Positions 5,569-14,051 of a stretch of 19,579 bases of DNA are shown piece after piece. Source of the stretch: Lachnospiraceae bacterium UBA3821 (GTDB taxonomy: Bacteria; Bacillota; Clostridia; Lachnospirales; Lachnospiraceae); the NCBI GenBank assembly GCA_002368865.1, contig DFDT01000083.1, positions 1-19,579 of the forward strand. The letters are read 5' to 3'. Position 1 is the stretch's first letter. Every line of letters begins with the position of its first letter. The notes below the pieces were generated by a model. The model was not told the origin of the DNA, did not search any database, and saw only the letters and a list, made by a program, of their open reading frames with translations. The position numbers and the translations under genes were made by a program.

Positions 5569-8316
5569 ATGAGCACGAAACTTGCGCTTTCAGATGATAT
5601 TTTGATGAAAATAGAAAAGCCCGAGCGTTATATCGGCGGTGAAGTGAACGCTGTGATCAAGGATAAAGATCAGATTGCCGTGCGTTTTGCCATGTGTTTT
5701 CCGGATGTATATGAGATCGGAATGTCTCATTTGGGAATTCAGATTCTTTACGGTATGTTTAATTCTATGGAGGATGTGTGGTGCGAACGCGTCTATTCTC
5801 CGTGGGTGGATCTGGACAAGGTAATGCGCAAACAGCGTATCCCGCTGTTTGCGCTGGAGTCCCAGGAGCCTGTGAAAGATTTTGATTTCCTGGGGATCAC
5901 CATCCAATATGAGATGTGCTATACGAATATTTTGCAGGTGCTGGATCTGGCTGGGATCCCGCTGACTGCTCGGGAGCGAATGGGCAGTTTGACCGGCGGA
6001 ACCGGCAATTCCGGCAGAGATCTGAACGGCTGGCCGATTGTGATCGGCGGCGGTCCCTGCACCTACAACCCGGAGCCGATTGCGGATTTCTTTGACATTT
6101 TCTATATCGGAGAAGGAGAAACCCGCTATGAGGAGCTGTTTGCCCTATACAAAGAATGTAAATTGAATGGTGTTTCCAGAGAGGAGTTTCTGTATCGCGC
6201 AGCTCAGATTCCCGGGATGTATGTTCCTATGTTTTATGAGGTGACGTACCGGGAGGACGGCACAATTGCGTCATTTACGCCTGTGAGAGAGGGGCTTCCG
6301 ACCACCATTTTAAAAGAAATAGCCATGGATGTGACGGCAATCCCTTATCCCATGAAACCGGTGGTGCCGTATATCAAAGTAACACAGGACCGCGTGGTGC
6401 TGGAGATCCAAAGAGGCTGCATCCGGGGCTGTCGTTTTTGCCAGGCCGGGCAATTATATCGTCCGGTGCGGGAGCGGGATGTGAAGGTGCTGGAGGAATA
6501 CGCACTTAAAATGCTGGAAAATACGGGACATGAGGAGATTTCCCTGAGTTCTTTGAGTTCCAGCGATTACAGCCAGCTGCCGGAGCTGATCGACTTTTTG
6601 ATTGAGGAATGTAAGGACAGGCATATCAATATTTCCCTGCCGTCTCTGCGAATTGACGCTTTTTCGCTGGACGTGATGAGCAAGGTGCAGGATGTAAAAA
6701 AATCCAGTCTGACCTTTGCACCGGAGGCGGGCAGTCAGAGACTGCGGAATGTGATCAATAAGGGTTTGACGGAGGAAGTGATCCTGAAGGGCGCAACCCT
6801 TGCTTTTGAGGGAGGCTGGTCCAGGGTAAAACTTTATTTTATGCTGGGACTGCCCACCGAGACCGAGGAAGATATCCGTGGGATTGCGGAGCTTTCCAAC
6901 AAGATTGCCGCGGCTTATTTTGAAACTGTACCGAAGGAGAAGCGAAATGCAGGCAGCGTACAGATCGTGGCAAGCACCTCTTTCTTTGTGCCGAAGCCTT
7001 TTACCCCGTTTCAGTGGGCTCCCCAGTGTACGGCAGAGGAATTCGTGGAGAAGGCTTATATCACACGGAAAGCAATTTCCGAACAATTGAACCAAAAGCG
7101 CATTAAGTATAACTGGCATGAAGCGGACGCCAGTGTGATGGAGGGGGTATTAGCCCGGGGAGACAGACGCCTCTGTGAGGTCATCCGCCGGGTGTACGAA
7201 AAGGGCTGCTTCTTCGACGCCTGGGGCGAGTACTACGATCACGCAAAGTGGTTGGAGACCCTTGCGGAATGTGGCTTGGACGTGGCATTTTATACCAGCA
7301 GGAAGCGGGAATTGGATGAGATTTTTCCTTGGGATTTCATTGACTGCGGCGTCACAAAAGAGTTCTTGAAGCGGGAATGGAAAAAGGCGCAGGAGGAATT
7401 GATCTCCGAGAATTGTAAATTAAAATGTCAGGGATGCGGCGCCGGAAGGTTTGGCGGCGGGATCTGTACGGAGCCGAAAGGAGCCGTATCAGACGAGAGG
7501 GAAACCCCACCTCAGCCAGTGCCGCAAACAGTATCTGAAACAGATAGGACCAAGAACGCGCCAGCGACAAAGCCGAAAGCCATCCGCTTACGCATCAAGT
7601 TTTCCAAACATGGAAATATCCGCTTTATCGGTCATCTGGATGTGATGCGATATTTTCAAAAGACAATCCGCCGGGCAGGCATCGATGTGGCGTATACCGG
7701 CGGTTTCAGCCCACACCAGATCATGTCCTTTGCGCAGCCGTTAGGCGTTGGTCTGGAGAGCAACGGGGAATATATGGATATCGAGGTCAATTCCCTGACT
7801 TCCTGTGAAGATGTGAAAGAACGCCTGAACCGGGCGAGCATTTCCGACATCCGGGTGCTTGATGTGGTTGTGCTGCCGGATGGAACAGGCAATGCCATGG
7901 CAAGCGTGGCCGCAGCAGCTTATACCGTACGGTTCCGTGAAGGACGAATGCCAAGATGTCTTGCAAATTCGGATCTTACGGAGCGTCAGAAAATGCTTAC
8001 CCAGTACCTGGCGCAGGAACAGATCCTGATCCAAAAGCAGGGGAAAGCCGGTATTCGAGAGGTAGACATTCGCCCCGGAATTTATAAACTGGTCTGGAAA
8101 TCAGATGAAGCGGATACATTGGAAATGCTTGTGGATGCCTCAAGCGCCGGAAATATCAAGCCGGCGCAGGTTTTGGAAACAATGCTGCGCAGATTTGATG
8201 AGACATTGGCGGAAAATGCACTCCTGATCACCAGGGAAGAAACCTACGCAAATGCCGGTGACGACAGGCAGCGAAAGCTGATTCCGCTGAAAGATGTAAA
8301 TTTTGAAAGAGTTTGA
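5569..8316 (+). CDS. B12-binding-type radical SAM protein fused to DUF2344 domain
   Basis: A 915-residue fusion of two proteins that are separate neighbours in many Clostridia (TIGR03960-type radical SAM and TIGR03936/DUF2344). Residues about 35-220 form the B12-binding-like Rossmann domain (FPDVYEIGMSHLGIQ, VIGGGPCTYNPEP, FYIGEGE). The [4Fe-4S] SAM motif CX3CX2C is Cys284, Cys288, Cys291 (RGCIRGCRFCQAG). A second CX3CX2C, Cys616, Cys620 and Cys623, ends the radical SAM part. A Pro/Thr-rich linker (about 638-670) leads to DUF2344 (LRIKFSKHGNIRFIGHLDVMR, GGFSPHQIMSFAQPLGVG). Reaction and substrate are unknown; association with RNase E/G and ribosomal-protein genes in relatives suggests an RNA- or ribosome-related modification, which is inference. 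AAAGGAG precedes ATG 5569. Confidence 0.9.
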   Translation: MSTKLALSDDILMKIEKPERYIGGEVNAVIKDKDQIAVRFAMCFPDVYEIGMSHLGIQILYGMFNSMEDVWCERVYSPWVDLDKVMRKQRIPLFALESQEPVKDFDFLGITIQYEMCYTNILQVLDLAGIPLTARERMGSLTGGTGNSGRDLNGWPIVIGGGPCTYNPEPIADFFDIFYIGEGETRYEELFALYKECKLNGVSREEFLYRAAQIPGMYVPMFYEVTYREDGTIASFTPVREGLPTTILKEIAMDVTAIPYPMKPVVPYIKVTQDRVVLEIQRGCIRGCRFCQAGQLYRPVRERDVKVLEEYALKMLENTGHEEISLSSLSSSDYSQLPELIDFLIEECKDRHINISLPSLRIDAFSLDVMSKVQDVKKSSLTFAPEAGSQRLRNVINKGLTEEVILKGATLAFEGGWSRVKLYFMLGLPTETEEDIRGIAELSNKIAAAYFETVPKEKRNAGSVQIVASTSFFVPKPFTPFQWAPQCTAEEFVEKAYITRKAISEQLNQKRIKYNWHEADASVMEGVLARGDRRLCEVIRRVYEKGCFFDAWGEYYDHAKWLETLAECGLDVAFYTSRKRELDEIFPWDFIDCGVTKEFLKREWKKAQEELISENCKLKCQGCGAGRFGGGICTEPKGAVSDERETPPQPVPQTVSETDRTKNAPATKPKAIRLRIKFSKHGNIRFIGHLDVMRYFQKTIRRAGIDVAYTGGFSPHQIMSFAQPLGVGLESNGEYMDIEVNSLTSCEDVKERLNRASISDIRVLDVVVLPDGTGNAMASVAAAAYTVRFREGRMPRCLANSDLTERQKMLTQYLAQEQILIQKQGKAGIREVDIRPGIYKLVWKSDEADTLEMLVDASSAGNIKPAQVLETMLRRFDETLAENALLITREETYANAGDDRQRKLIPLKDVNFERV

Positions 8317-8324
8317 AATAATTC

Positions 8325-8353
8325 TTGTCCTTGCGTCATCTTTCAAGTATAAT
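8325..8353 (+). promoter_or_regulatory. Sigma-A-type promoter for carB
   Basis: TTGTCC (8325-8330), a 17-base spacer and a perfect TATAAT (8348-8353) lie in the 80-base gap after the radical SAM stop and 43 bases before the carB ATG. No hairpin or leader-like structure for pyrimidine control is evident in the short leader. Confidence 0.65.
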
Positions 8354-8396
8354 TAATGTTAATGGTATTTTAAACAACATCGGAAAGGGAACAAAA

Positions 8397-11300
8397 ATGG
8401 CACAGAGAAAAGATATTCACAAAGTACTTATCATAGGCTCCGGCCCCATTATCATCGGTCAGGCCTGCGAATTTGACTATTCCGGCACACAGGCGTGTAA
8501 AGCGCTCAGAAAGCTTGGTTATGAGATCGTATTGGTCAACTCCAACCCGGCTACAATCATGACAGATCCGGAGATTGCGGATGTAACTTACATTGAGCCG
8601 CTGAATGTGGATCGCCTGGAGCAGATCATCGCAAAGGAGAGACCGGATGCGCTTTTGCCGAATCTGGGCGGACAGTCAGGTTTGAATCTCTGTTCCGAAT
8701 TGTCTAAGGCGGGCATTTTAGACAAATACAATGTTCAGGTCATCGGCGTTCAGGTGGATGCCATCGAGCGCGGTGAGGATCGTATCGAGTTTAAGCATAC
8801 GATGGAAAAGCTTGGCATCGAGATGGCAAGAAGCGAAGTGGCTTACTCCGTTGAGGAGGCACTGGCGATTGCAGACAGACTGCATTACCCGGTGGTCCTG
8901 CGTCCTGCCTACACCATGGGTGGTGCCGGCGGCGGTCTGGTTTACAATGTGGAAGAGTTGAAGACTGTCTGTGCAAGAGGTTTGCAGGCTTCGCTGGTCG
9001 GACAGGTTCTGGTAGAGGAATCCATTCTGGGTTGGGAAGAACTGGAACTGGAAGTTGTGCGTGACGCTGACAACAACATGATCACCGTCTGCTTTATCGA
9101 GAATATCGATCCTTTGGGCGTACATACCGGTGATTCTTTCTGTTCCGCACCGATGCTGACCATTTCCGAAGAAGTACAGAAGAGATTGCAGGAGAAGTCT
9201 TATAAGATTGTGGAATCGATCCAGGTCATCGGCGGAACCAATGTACAGTGGGCACATGATCCCGTGACGGACAGAGATATCATTATTGAGATCAATCCCC
9301 GCACCTCCCGTTCCTCTGCGTTGGCTTCCAAGGCAACCGGATTCCCGATTGCGCTGGTTTCCGCTATGCTTGCTTCCGGGCTGACTTTGGCAGATATTCC
9401 CTGCGGAAAATACGGTACATTGGATAAATATGTTCCTGACGGAGATTATGTTGTGATTAAATTTGCCCGTTGGGCATTTGAGAAGTTTAAAGGTGTGGAG
9501 GACAAGCTCGGCACACAGATGAGAGCCGTGGGCGAAGTTATGAGCATCGGCAAGAACTTTAAGGAGGCATTCCAGAAGGCAATCCGAAGCCTGGAGACCG
9601 GACGCTACGGTCTGGGGCATGCAAAGAATTTTGATCAGAAGTCCAAGGAAGAACTGCTCCAGATGCTGGCTGCTCCTTCCAGCGAGCGCTACTTTATCAT
9701 TTATGAGGCACTGCGGAAAGGTGCCACTCCTGACGAGATCTTTGATCTCACCAAGATCAAGCACTATTTCCTGGAGCAGATGAAAGAATTGGTGGAAGAA
9801 GAGGAGAAGCTGCTCGCATGCAAGGGTTCTCTGCCCGCCGATGCTGCGCTGATTCAGGCGAAAAAGGACGGATTCTCCGATAAATATCTGAGCCAGTTAC
9901 TTGGCGTAAAAGAAGATGATGTTCGGAATAAGAGACTGGCACTTGGTTTAAAAGAAGCTTGGGAAGGCGTTCATGTCAGCGGAACCGAGAACAGCGCTTA
10001 TTATTATTCCACCTATAATGCAGAGGATAAGAATCCTGTAAGTACCGGCAAACCCAAGGTAATGATCCTGGGCGGCGGTCCCAACCGAATCGGTCAGGGT
10101 ATTGAATTTGACTATTGCTGCGTACATGCTTCTCTGGCCTTGAAGAAACTGGGCTTTGAGACTATTATTGTCAACTGTAATCCCGAGACCGTATCCACAG
10201 ACTACGATACCTCCGACAAGCTTTATTTTGAGCCATTGACGTTGGAGGATGTGCTCAGCATTTATGAAAAAGAGCAGCCTGTGGGCGTGATCGCACAGTT
10301 TGGCGGACAGACACCTTTGAATCTGGCCGCAGATCTGGAGAGAAACGGGGTGAAAATCCTTGGCACACCGCCTGCAGTGATCGACCTGGCAGAAGACAGA
10401 GACCAGTTCCGTGCAATGATGGATAAACTGGAAATTCCGATGCCTGAGTCCGGAATGGCTGTTAACGTTGATGAAGCGCTTGCAATCGCAGAGAAAATCG
10501 GTTATCCGGTTATGGTACGTCCTTCCTATGTGCTGGGCGGTCGCGGCATGGAAGTGGTATATAATGCCGAAACGATGGTTGGCTATATGAATGCTGCTGT
10601 TGGCGTAACCCCCGACAGACCGATCCTGATCGACAGATTCCTCAACCATGCTTTGGAGTGCGAAGCAGATGCCATCAGCGACGGTACCCATGCATTTGTA
10701 CCTGCCGTGATGGAGCATATTGAGCTTGCCGGTGTCCATTCCGGTGACTCCGCATGTATCATTCCCTCCAGACATATTTCTGCGAAAAATGTGGAGATCA
10801 TCAAGGAATATACCCGCAAAATTGCGGAGGAAATGCATGTACAGGGTCTGATGAACATGCAGTATGCGATTGAAAACGATAAAGTATATGTGCTGGAGGC
10901 CAATCCCAGAGCGTCCAGAACAGTTCCTTTGGTTTCCAAGGTCTGCAATATCCGCATGGTGCCCCTTGCGATCGATATTGTGACTGCGGAACTCACTGGA
11001 AGACCTTCACCGGTACCTGCCCTGAAGGAGCAGAATATTCCATATTACGGCGTAAAAGAAGCGGCATTCCCCTTCAATATGTTCCAGGAGGTTGACCCGG
11101 TACTGGGCCCTGAGATGCGTTCCACCGGTGAAGTACTGGGACTGTCCAAGTATTGGGGCGAAGCGTTCTATAAAGCGCAGGAGGGAATCCAATCCAAACT
11201 TCCTCTGTCTGGCACCGTATTGTTCTCCGTGAACGATAAAGATAAACCGGAAGCTGTAGAAGTGGCAAAGGATTTTGCGGAAAGTGGATTCAAGATTTTT

Positions 11301-11621
11301 GCCTCCAAGAATACCTGCAAGCTGTTGAACGAAAACGGTATTGCCGCAACGGAAGTCAAGAAATTAAAAGAAGGTCGTCCGAACATGATGGATATGATCC
11401 TGAACGGTGAGGTGGATCTGATCGTAAATACCCCCATCGGCAGCGAGCGCAAAGATGATGACAGCTATTTAAGAAAAGCTGCCATCAAGAAAAAGGTGCC
11501 TTATATGACGACTATTGCCGCAGCAAGGGCATCCATCAGCGGTATCAAATCCATTAAGGAGCGCGGCAACAGTGAGGTAAAGTCACTGCAGGAGCTGCAT
11601 GCGGAGATCAAAGATCTGTAA
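8397..11621 (+). CDS. carB: Carbamoyl-phosphate synthase large subunit
   Basis: Makes carbamoyl phosphate from bicarbonate, ammonia (delivered from glutamine by CarA) and two ATP, for pyrimidine and arginine synthesis. The product has 1074 residues, normal for CarB. Two homologous ATP-grasp halves are visible: the first opens with VLIIGSGPIIIGQACEFDYS, the second near residue 554 with MILGGGPNRIGQGIEFDY. The matching RPxYxxGGxG loops are RPAYTMGGAGGG and RPSYVLGGRGME. The C-terminal MGS-like allosteric domain begins around residue 940 (LFSVNDKDKPEAVEVAKDF). I start it at ATG 8397 after GGAAAGGGA. carA is not adjacent, which is unusual. rng follows after 20 bases, so the two are probably co-transcribed. 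Confidence 0.96.
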   Translation: MAQRKDIHKVLIIGSGPIIIGQACEFDYSGTQACKALRKLGYEIVLVNSNPATIMTDPEIADVTYIEPLNVDRLEQIIAKERPDALLPNLGGQSGLNLCSELSKAGILDKYNVQVIGVQVDAIERGEDRIEFKHTMEKLGIEMARSEVAYSVEEALAIADRLHYPVVLRPAYTMGGAGGGLVYNVEELKTVCARGLQASLVGQVLVEESILGWEELELEVVRDADNNMITVCFIENIDPLGVHTGDSFCSAPMLTISEEVQKRLQEKSYKIVESIQVIGGTNVQWAHDPVTDRDIIIEINPRTSRSSALASKATGFPIALVSAMLASGLTLADIPCGKYGTLDKYVPDGDYVVIKFARWAFEKFKGVEDKLGTQMRAVGEVMSIGKNFKEAFQKAIRSLETGRYGLGHAKNFDQKSKEELLQMLAAPSSERYFIIYEALRKGATPDEIFDLTKIKHYFLEQMKELVEEEEKLLACKGSLPADAALIQAKKDGFSDKYLSQLLGVKEDDVRNKRLALGLKEAWEGVHVSGTENSAYYYSTYNAEDKNPVSTGKPKVMILGGGPNRIGQGIEFDYCCVHASLALKKLGFETIIVNCNPETVSTDYDTSDKLYFEPLTLEDVLSIYEKEQPVGVIAQFGGQTPLNLAADLERNGVKILGTPPAVIDLAEDRDQFRAMMDKLEIPMPESGMAVNVDEALAIAEKIGYPVMVRPSYVLGGRGMEVVYNAETMVGYMNAAVGVTPDRPILIDRFLNHALECEADAISDGTHAFVPAVMEHIELAGVHSGDSACIIPSRHISAKNVEIIKEYTRKIAEEMHVQGLMNMQYAIENDKVYVLEANPRASRTVPLVSKVCNIRMVPLAIDIVTAELTGRPSPVPALKEQNIPYYGVKEAAFPFNMFQEVDPVLGPEMRSTGEVLGLSKYWGEAFYKAQEGIQSKLPLSGTVLFSVNDKDKPEAVEVAKDFAESGFKIFASKNTCKLLNENGIAATEVKKLKEGRPNMMDMILNGEVDLIVNTPIGSERKDDDSYLRKAAIKKKVPYMTTIAAARASISGIKSIKERGNSEVKSLQELHAEIKDL

Positions 11622-11641
11622 AAGGAAAAGGCTGTAAGATC

Positions 11642-12886
11642 ATGAGCCGAAATATCAATGTACCGGTCAAGTCCACAAAGGAACTGACCGAATTCCAAAA
11701 CACCAATAATGGAAAACTCATTTTTACGTCCCTTCGGGGACGTAAAATGGCTTTTCTGATCAAAAATGACCGTCTGATTGCCGCACAGGTATTGGAAGAA
11801 ACAGAATCCGGTGCCGTCGGAGCCATTTATATCGGTAAAATTCAAAAATTTTCTCCAAATTTAAAGGCTTATTTTGTAGAAATTAAAAAAAATGAAATGT
11901 GTTTTCTGCCGGAAACGGAATTATGTTCTGACCGAAAGCTGAAGCCGGGGGATGAATTGCCTGTACAGATCATCCGAGAGCAGCAAAAAACCAAATTGGC
12001 CACTGTAACGGCGCGGATTTCCCTCTCCAATGACTATGCCGCTGTCAGCATAGGGCATCCGGGGATCGGTTACTCCAATAAGCTGTCAAAAATCCAAAAG
12101 CAAATGATCCATATCTGGTTGCAGGAATCTGACATTCCGGCTCAGATGAATGACACGCCGGGAATCGGACTTGTGATCCGTACAAAAGCAGGAGAGTGCG
12201 ATGACTTGACGGGAAAAGATCTTTTTCTTGATGCAGTCCGTGAATTACTGGCAGAATTTCAGCATATTTTGCATCAGGCCGAGCATACGGTGTGTTTCAG
12301 ATGTATCTGTAAAGCACCCTCCATTTATAAGACCGCATTAGACCAACTGTCTGCCCGGCATGAATATCAAGAGATTGTTACGGATGATCCGGTCTGCTTT
12401 CAGGAACTGGAAAACATACAAACGATCCCGGTACGGTTTTATCAGGACACCTCTTTTTCCCTTGAAAAATTATATGCATTGGAAACAAAGTTAAAAACTG
12501 CCACAGAACGTCGTGTGTGGCTGAAATCGGGCGGTTATCTCATTATCGAGCCGACAGAGGCTTTAACTGTGATCGACGTAAATTCAGGCAAATTTGAAGC
12601 TTCTAAGAAGAAAGAAACCGAGGAGATGATCTGGCAGGTGAACCGGGAGGCGGCCATAGAAGTTGCTTTACAGCTCAGACTTCGAAATTTATCCGGCATT
12701 ATTGTTGTAGATTTCATCAATATGAAGAGAGCAGAAGACCAGAAAGCGCTTTTAGAATTATTGACCACAGAAGTCGGATTGGACACAGCACTGACTAATG
12801 TAGTCGATATTACTCCGTTAGGTTTAGTGGAGATTACTCGCAAAAAAAGTTATAAAACTTTAGCAGAACAATTACAGGGAGAATAA
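11642..12886 (+). CDS. rng: RNase E/G family ribonuclease, short form
   Basis: Endoribonuclease of the RNase E/G family, which cuts single-stranded AU-rich RNA and takes part in rRNA maturation and mRNA decay. Residues about 57-125 form the embedded S1-like RNA-binding region (GAVGAIYIGKIQKFSPNLKAYFVEI). The catalytic metal aspartates are Asp312 (LTVIDVNSGKFEASKKKE) and Asp357 (IIVVDFINMKRAEDQ), equivalent to Asp303 and Asp346 of E. coli RNase E. The protein ends at GLVEITRKKSYKTLAEQL with 414 residues, so it lacks the CPxCxG zinc-link that joins dimers in the enterobacterial enzymes. ATG 11642 follows AAAGGAAAAGG. Neighbours: carB 20 bases upstream, NUDIX gene 6 bases downstream. Confidence 0.92.
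   Translation: MSRNINVPVKSTKELTEFQNTNNGKLIFTSLRGRKMAFLIKNDRLIAAQVLEETESGAVGAIYIGKIQKFSPNLKAYFVEIKKNEMCFLPETELCSDRKLKPGDELPVQIIREQQKTKLATVTARISLSNDYAAVSIGHPGIGYSNKLSKIQKQMIHIWLQESDIPAQMNDTPGIGLVIRTKAGECDDLTGKDLFLDAVRELLAEFQHILHQAEHTVCFRCICKAPSIYKTALDQLSARHEYQEIVTDDPVCFQELENIQTIPVRFYQDTSFSLEKLYALETKLKTATERRVWLKSGGYLIIEPTEALTVIDVNSGKFEASKKKETEEMIWQVNREAAIEVALQLRLRNLSGIIVVDFINMKRAEDQKALLELLTTEVGLDTALTNVVDITPLGLVEITRKKSYKTLAEQLQGE
11722..11747 (+). other. Perfect 11-bp hairpin with UUCG loop inside rng
   Basis: TTTTACGTCCC, loop TTCG, then GGGACGTAAAA: a perfect 11-bp stem closed by the exceptionally stable C(UUCG)G tetraloop. It covers roughly codons 27-36 of rng. No T-run follows, so an intrinsic terminator is unlikely. 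A structure this regular within coding sequence suggests an RNA-level role such as autoregulation. Confidence 0.7.
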
Positions 12887-12892
12887 AAATCT

Positions 12893-13474
12893 ATGGCCGT
12901 TGATCAGGATCGGAAAAAATTTGATCTGTTACATTTTGAAAAGATAAAAGACGGTAAATATCTCAAAAACTACGAATTGACATATAAAAACAAATCAGGG
13001 AAAGAAAAGAAATATGAAATTGTCAGCCGACGGGAACTGAAATCTGCTGACGATCTCGGTGCGGCACCAAGCGGCGTTTCTATTGTAGCCACTTGCAACG
13101 GAAAGCTTCTTTTATTGCATGAGTTCCGTATGGGAGTGAATCGCACGGTATATAATCTATGTGCAGGTATGCTCGAGGAAGGTGAAACAATCGAACAATG
13201 TATAGAAAGGGAACTCTATGAGGAAACCGGGTTGAAATTGAAAGAAATTAAGGTAATACTTCCTCCGTCTTATGCCGCTGTGGCGATCTCGGATGTAACC
13301 ACCTATATTGCTTTTGCTGAGGTTGAGGGCGACTTCAATGATCATTCCTCCGAAAATGAATTGATTCAGGCAGATTTTTATACGCCGGATGAAGTAAAGT
13401 CTCTGTTGGCGCATGAAGCGTTTAGCTCCAGAGCACAGCTTGCCGCTTATTATTTTGCATATTTCGAACACTAA
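12893..13474 (+). CDS. NUDIX hydrolase, ADP-ribose pyrophosphatase-like
   Basis: Hydrolyses a nucleoside diphosphate linked to another group. The Nudix box GX5EX7REUXEEXGU is a perfect match at residues 92-114 (G92, E98, R106-E107, E110-E111, G113). Its glutamates bind the catalytic divalent metal. The 193-residue length and the region before the box (VSIVATCNGKLLLLHEFRMGVNRTVYNLCAGMLEEG) resemble the ADP-ribose/sugar-nucleotide pyrophosphatase group, although the substrate cannot be fixed from sequence. It begins 6 bases after the rng stop, with AGGGAG about a dozen bases upstream, so it is probably the last gene of the carB-rng transcript. Its 3' end faces dtd. Confidence 0.88.
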   Translation: MAVDQDRKKFDLLHFEKIKDGKYLKNYELTYKNKSGKEKKYEIVSRRELKSADDLGAAPSGVSIVATCNGKLLLLHEFRMGVNRTVYNLCAGMLEEGETIEQCIERELYEETGLKLKEIKVILPPSYAAVAISDVTTYIAFAEVEGDFNDHSSENELIQADFYTPDEVKSLLAHEAFSSRAQLAAYYFAYFEH

Positions 13475-13528
13475 AAGAAAATTTTTAAGGCAATAAACTG
13501 TGCGAGATGTATCCTAAAATAGCAATCC

Positions 13529-13562
13529 AACTATTCGCAAAACACAAGTTTAACGAATAGTT
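13529..13562. repeat. 9-bp inverted repeat between convergent NUDIX and dtd genes
   Basis: AACTATTCG (13529-13537) and CGAATAGTT (13554-13562) are exact inverted copies with a 16-base loop. The right arm overlaps the dtd stop codon. The position between two converging genes would suit a two-way terminator, but neither side has a clear T-run. The rest of 13475-13560 is AT-rich with nothing else recognisable. Confidence 0.45.
13549..13561 (-). repeat. 13-bp repeat, copy 1 (dtd 3' end)
   Basis: Reads ACTATTCGTTAAA on the - strand and starts within the dtd stop codon. An exact inverted copy is at 14061-14073, so the pair brackets dtd. Confidence 0.6.
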
Positions 13563-14007
13563 ATAACTCTTTGGAATCTAAAATAATCGTAAAGGGACCA
13601 TCATTTAATAATTTAATTTTCATATCAGCGCCAAAACTCCCTGTTTGTACATCAGGAAGCGCTGATCGACACAGTTCAATAATGTACTCATATAATTCAT
13701 TTGCCTTATCTGGATCGCCTGCATTGATAAAGGACGGCCGGTTGCCTTTTCGGCAATCAGCATATAATGTAAATTGCGAAACCAGCAATAATCCGCCGGA
13801 AACCGCGTTTAAATCCAGATTTGTCTTGCCGTTTTCATCCTCAAAAATCCGCAATCCCAGGAGCTTTTTTACCATTTTATCAGCGATTTCTTTTGTATCA
13901 GTCTGGTTCACCCCAATAAAAACCAGAAATCCTTTGTTAATTTGTCCGATTACCGCATCATCCACAGAAACAGAAGCCTCTGTGACGCGTTGGATTAAAA
14001 ATTTCAT
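13561..14007 (-). CDS. dtd: D-aminoacyl-tRNA deacylase
   Basis: Removes D-amino acids wrongly attached to tRNAs; acts as a cytoplasmic dimer. At 148 residues it is the normal DTD length. Diagnostic motifs: the N-terminal [22 protein letters not shown] at residues 77-84, GNRPSF at 88-93, and the [10 protein letters not shown] stretch at 135-144 carrying the family's Gly-Pro active-site motif. On this strand AGAGG precedes the ATG at about 8 bases. It lies 44 bases downstream of rfbG in the same direction but has its own extended -10 promoter, and its housekeeping role is unrelated to the sugar genes. The 13-bp inverted repeats at each end are unusual. Confidence 0.96.
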   Translation of the reverse strand: MKFLIQRVTEASVSVDDAVIGQINKGFLVFIGVNQTDTKEIADKMVKKLLGLRIFEDENGKTNLDLNAVSGGLLLVSQFTLYADCRKGNRPSFINAGDPDKANELYEYIIELCRSALPDVQTGSFGADMKIKLLNDGPFTIILDSKEL

Positions 14008-14031
14008 ACCAAAAACCTCTAAATCTTTAAT

Positions 14032-14040
14032 ATTATATCA
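14032..14040 (-). promoter_or_regulatory. Extended -10 promoter for dtd
   Basis: On the - strand TGATATAAT gives an extended -10 (TGn before a perfect TATAAT), 24 bases before the dtd ATG. The expected -35 region (about 14055-14060) has no good match, which extended -10 promoters tolerate. Confidence 0.5.
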
Positions 14041-14051
14041 GGGAACAAAAT

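Noticed and set aside
8718..9764. 348-codon open frame on the - strand opposite carB
   Set aside because: Shadow of carB; no domain pattern and the + strand protein is fully conserved across this stretch.
11885..11892. Run of eight A bases in rng
   Set aside because: A possible slippage site, but the reading frame continues correctly into a complete catalytic domain, so no frameshift is needed.
13475..13560. Intrinsic terminator after the NUDIX gene
   Set aside because: The only hairpin has a 9-bp AT-rich stem, a 16-base loop and no following T-run, so I list it as a repeat rather than a terminator.
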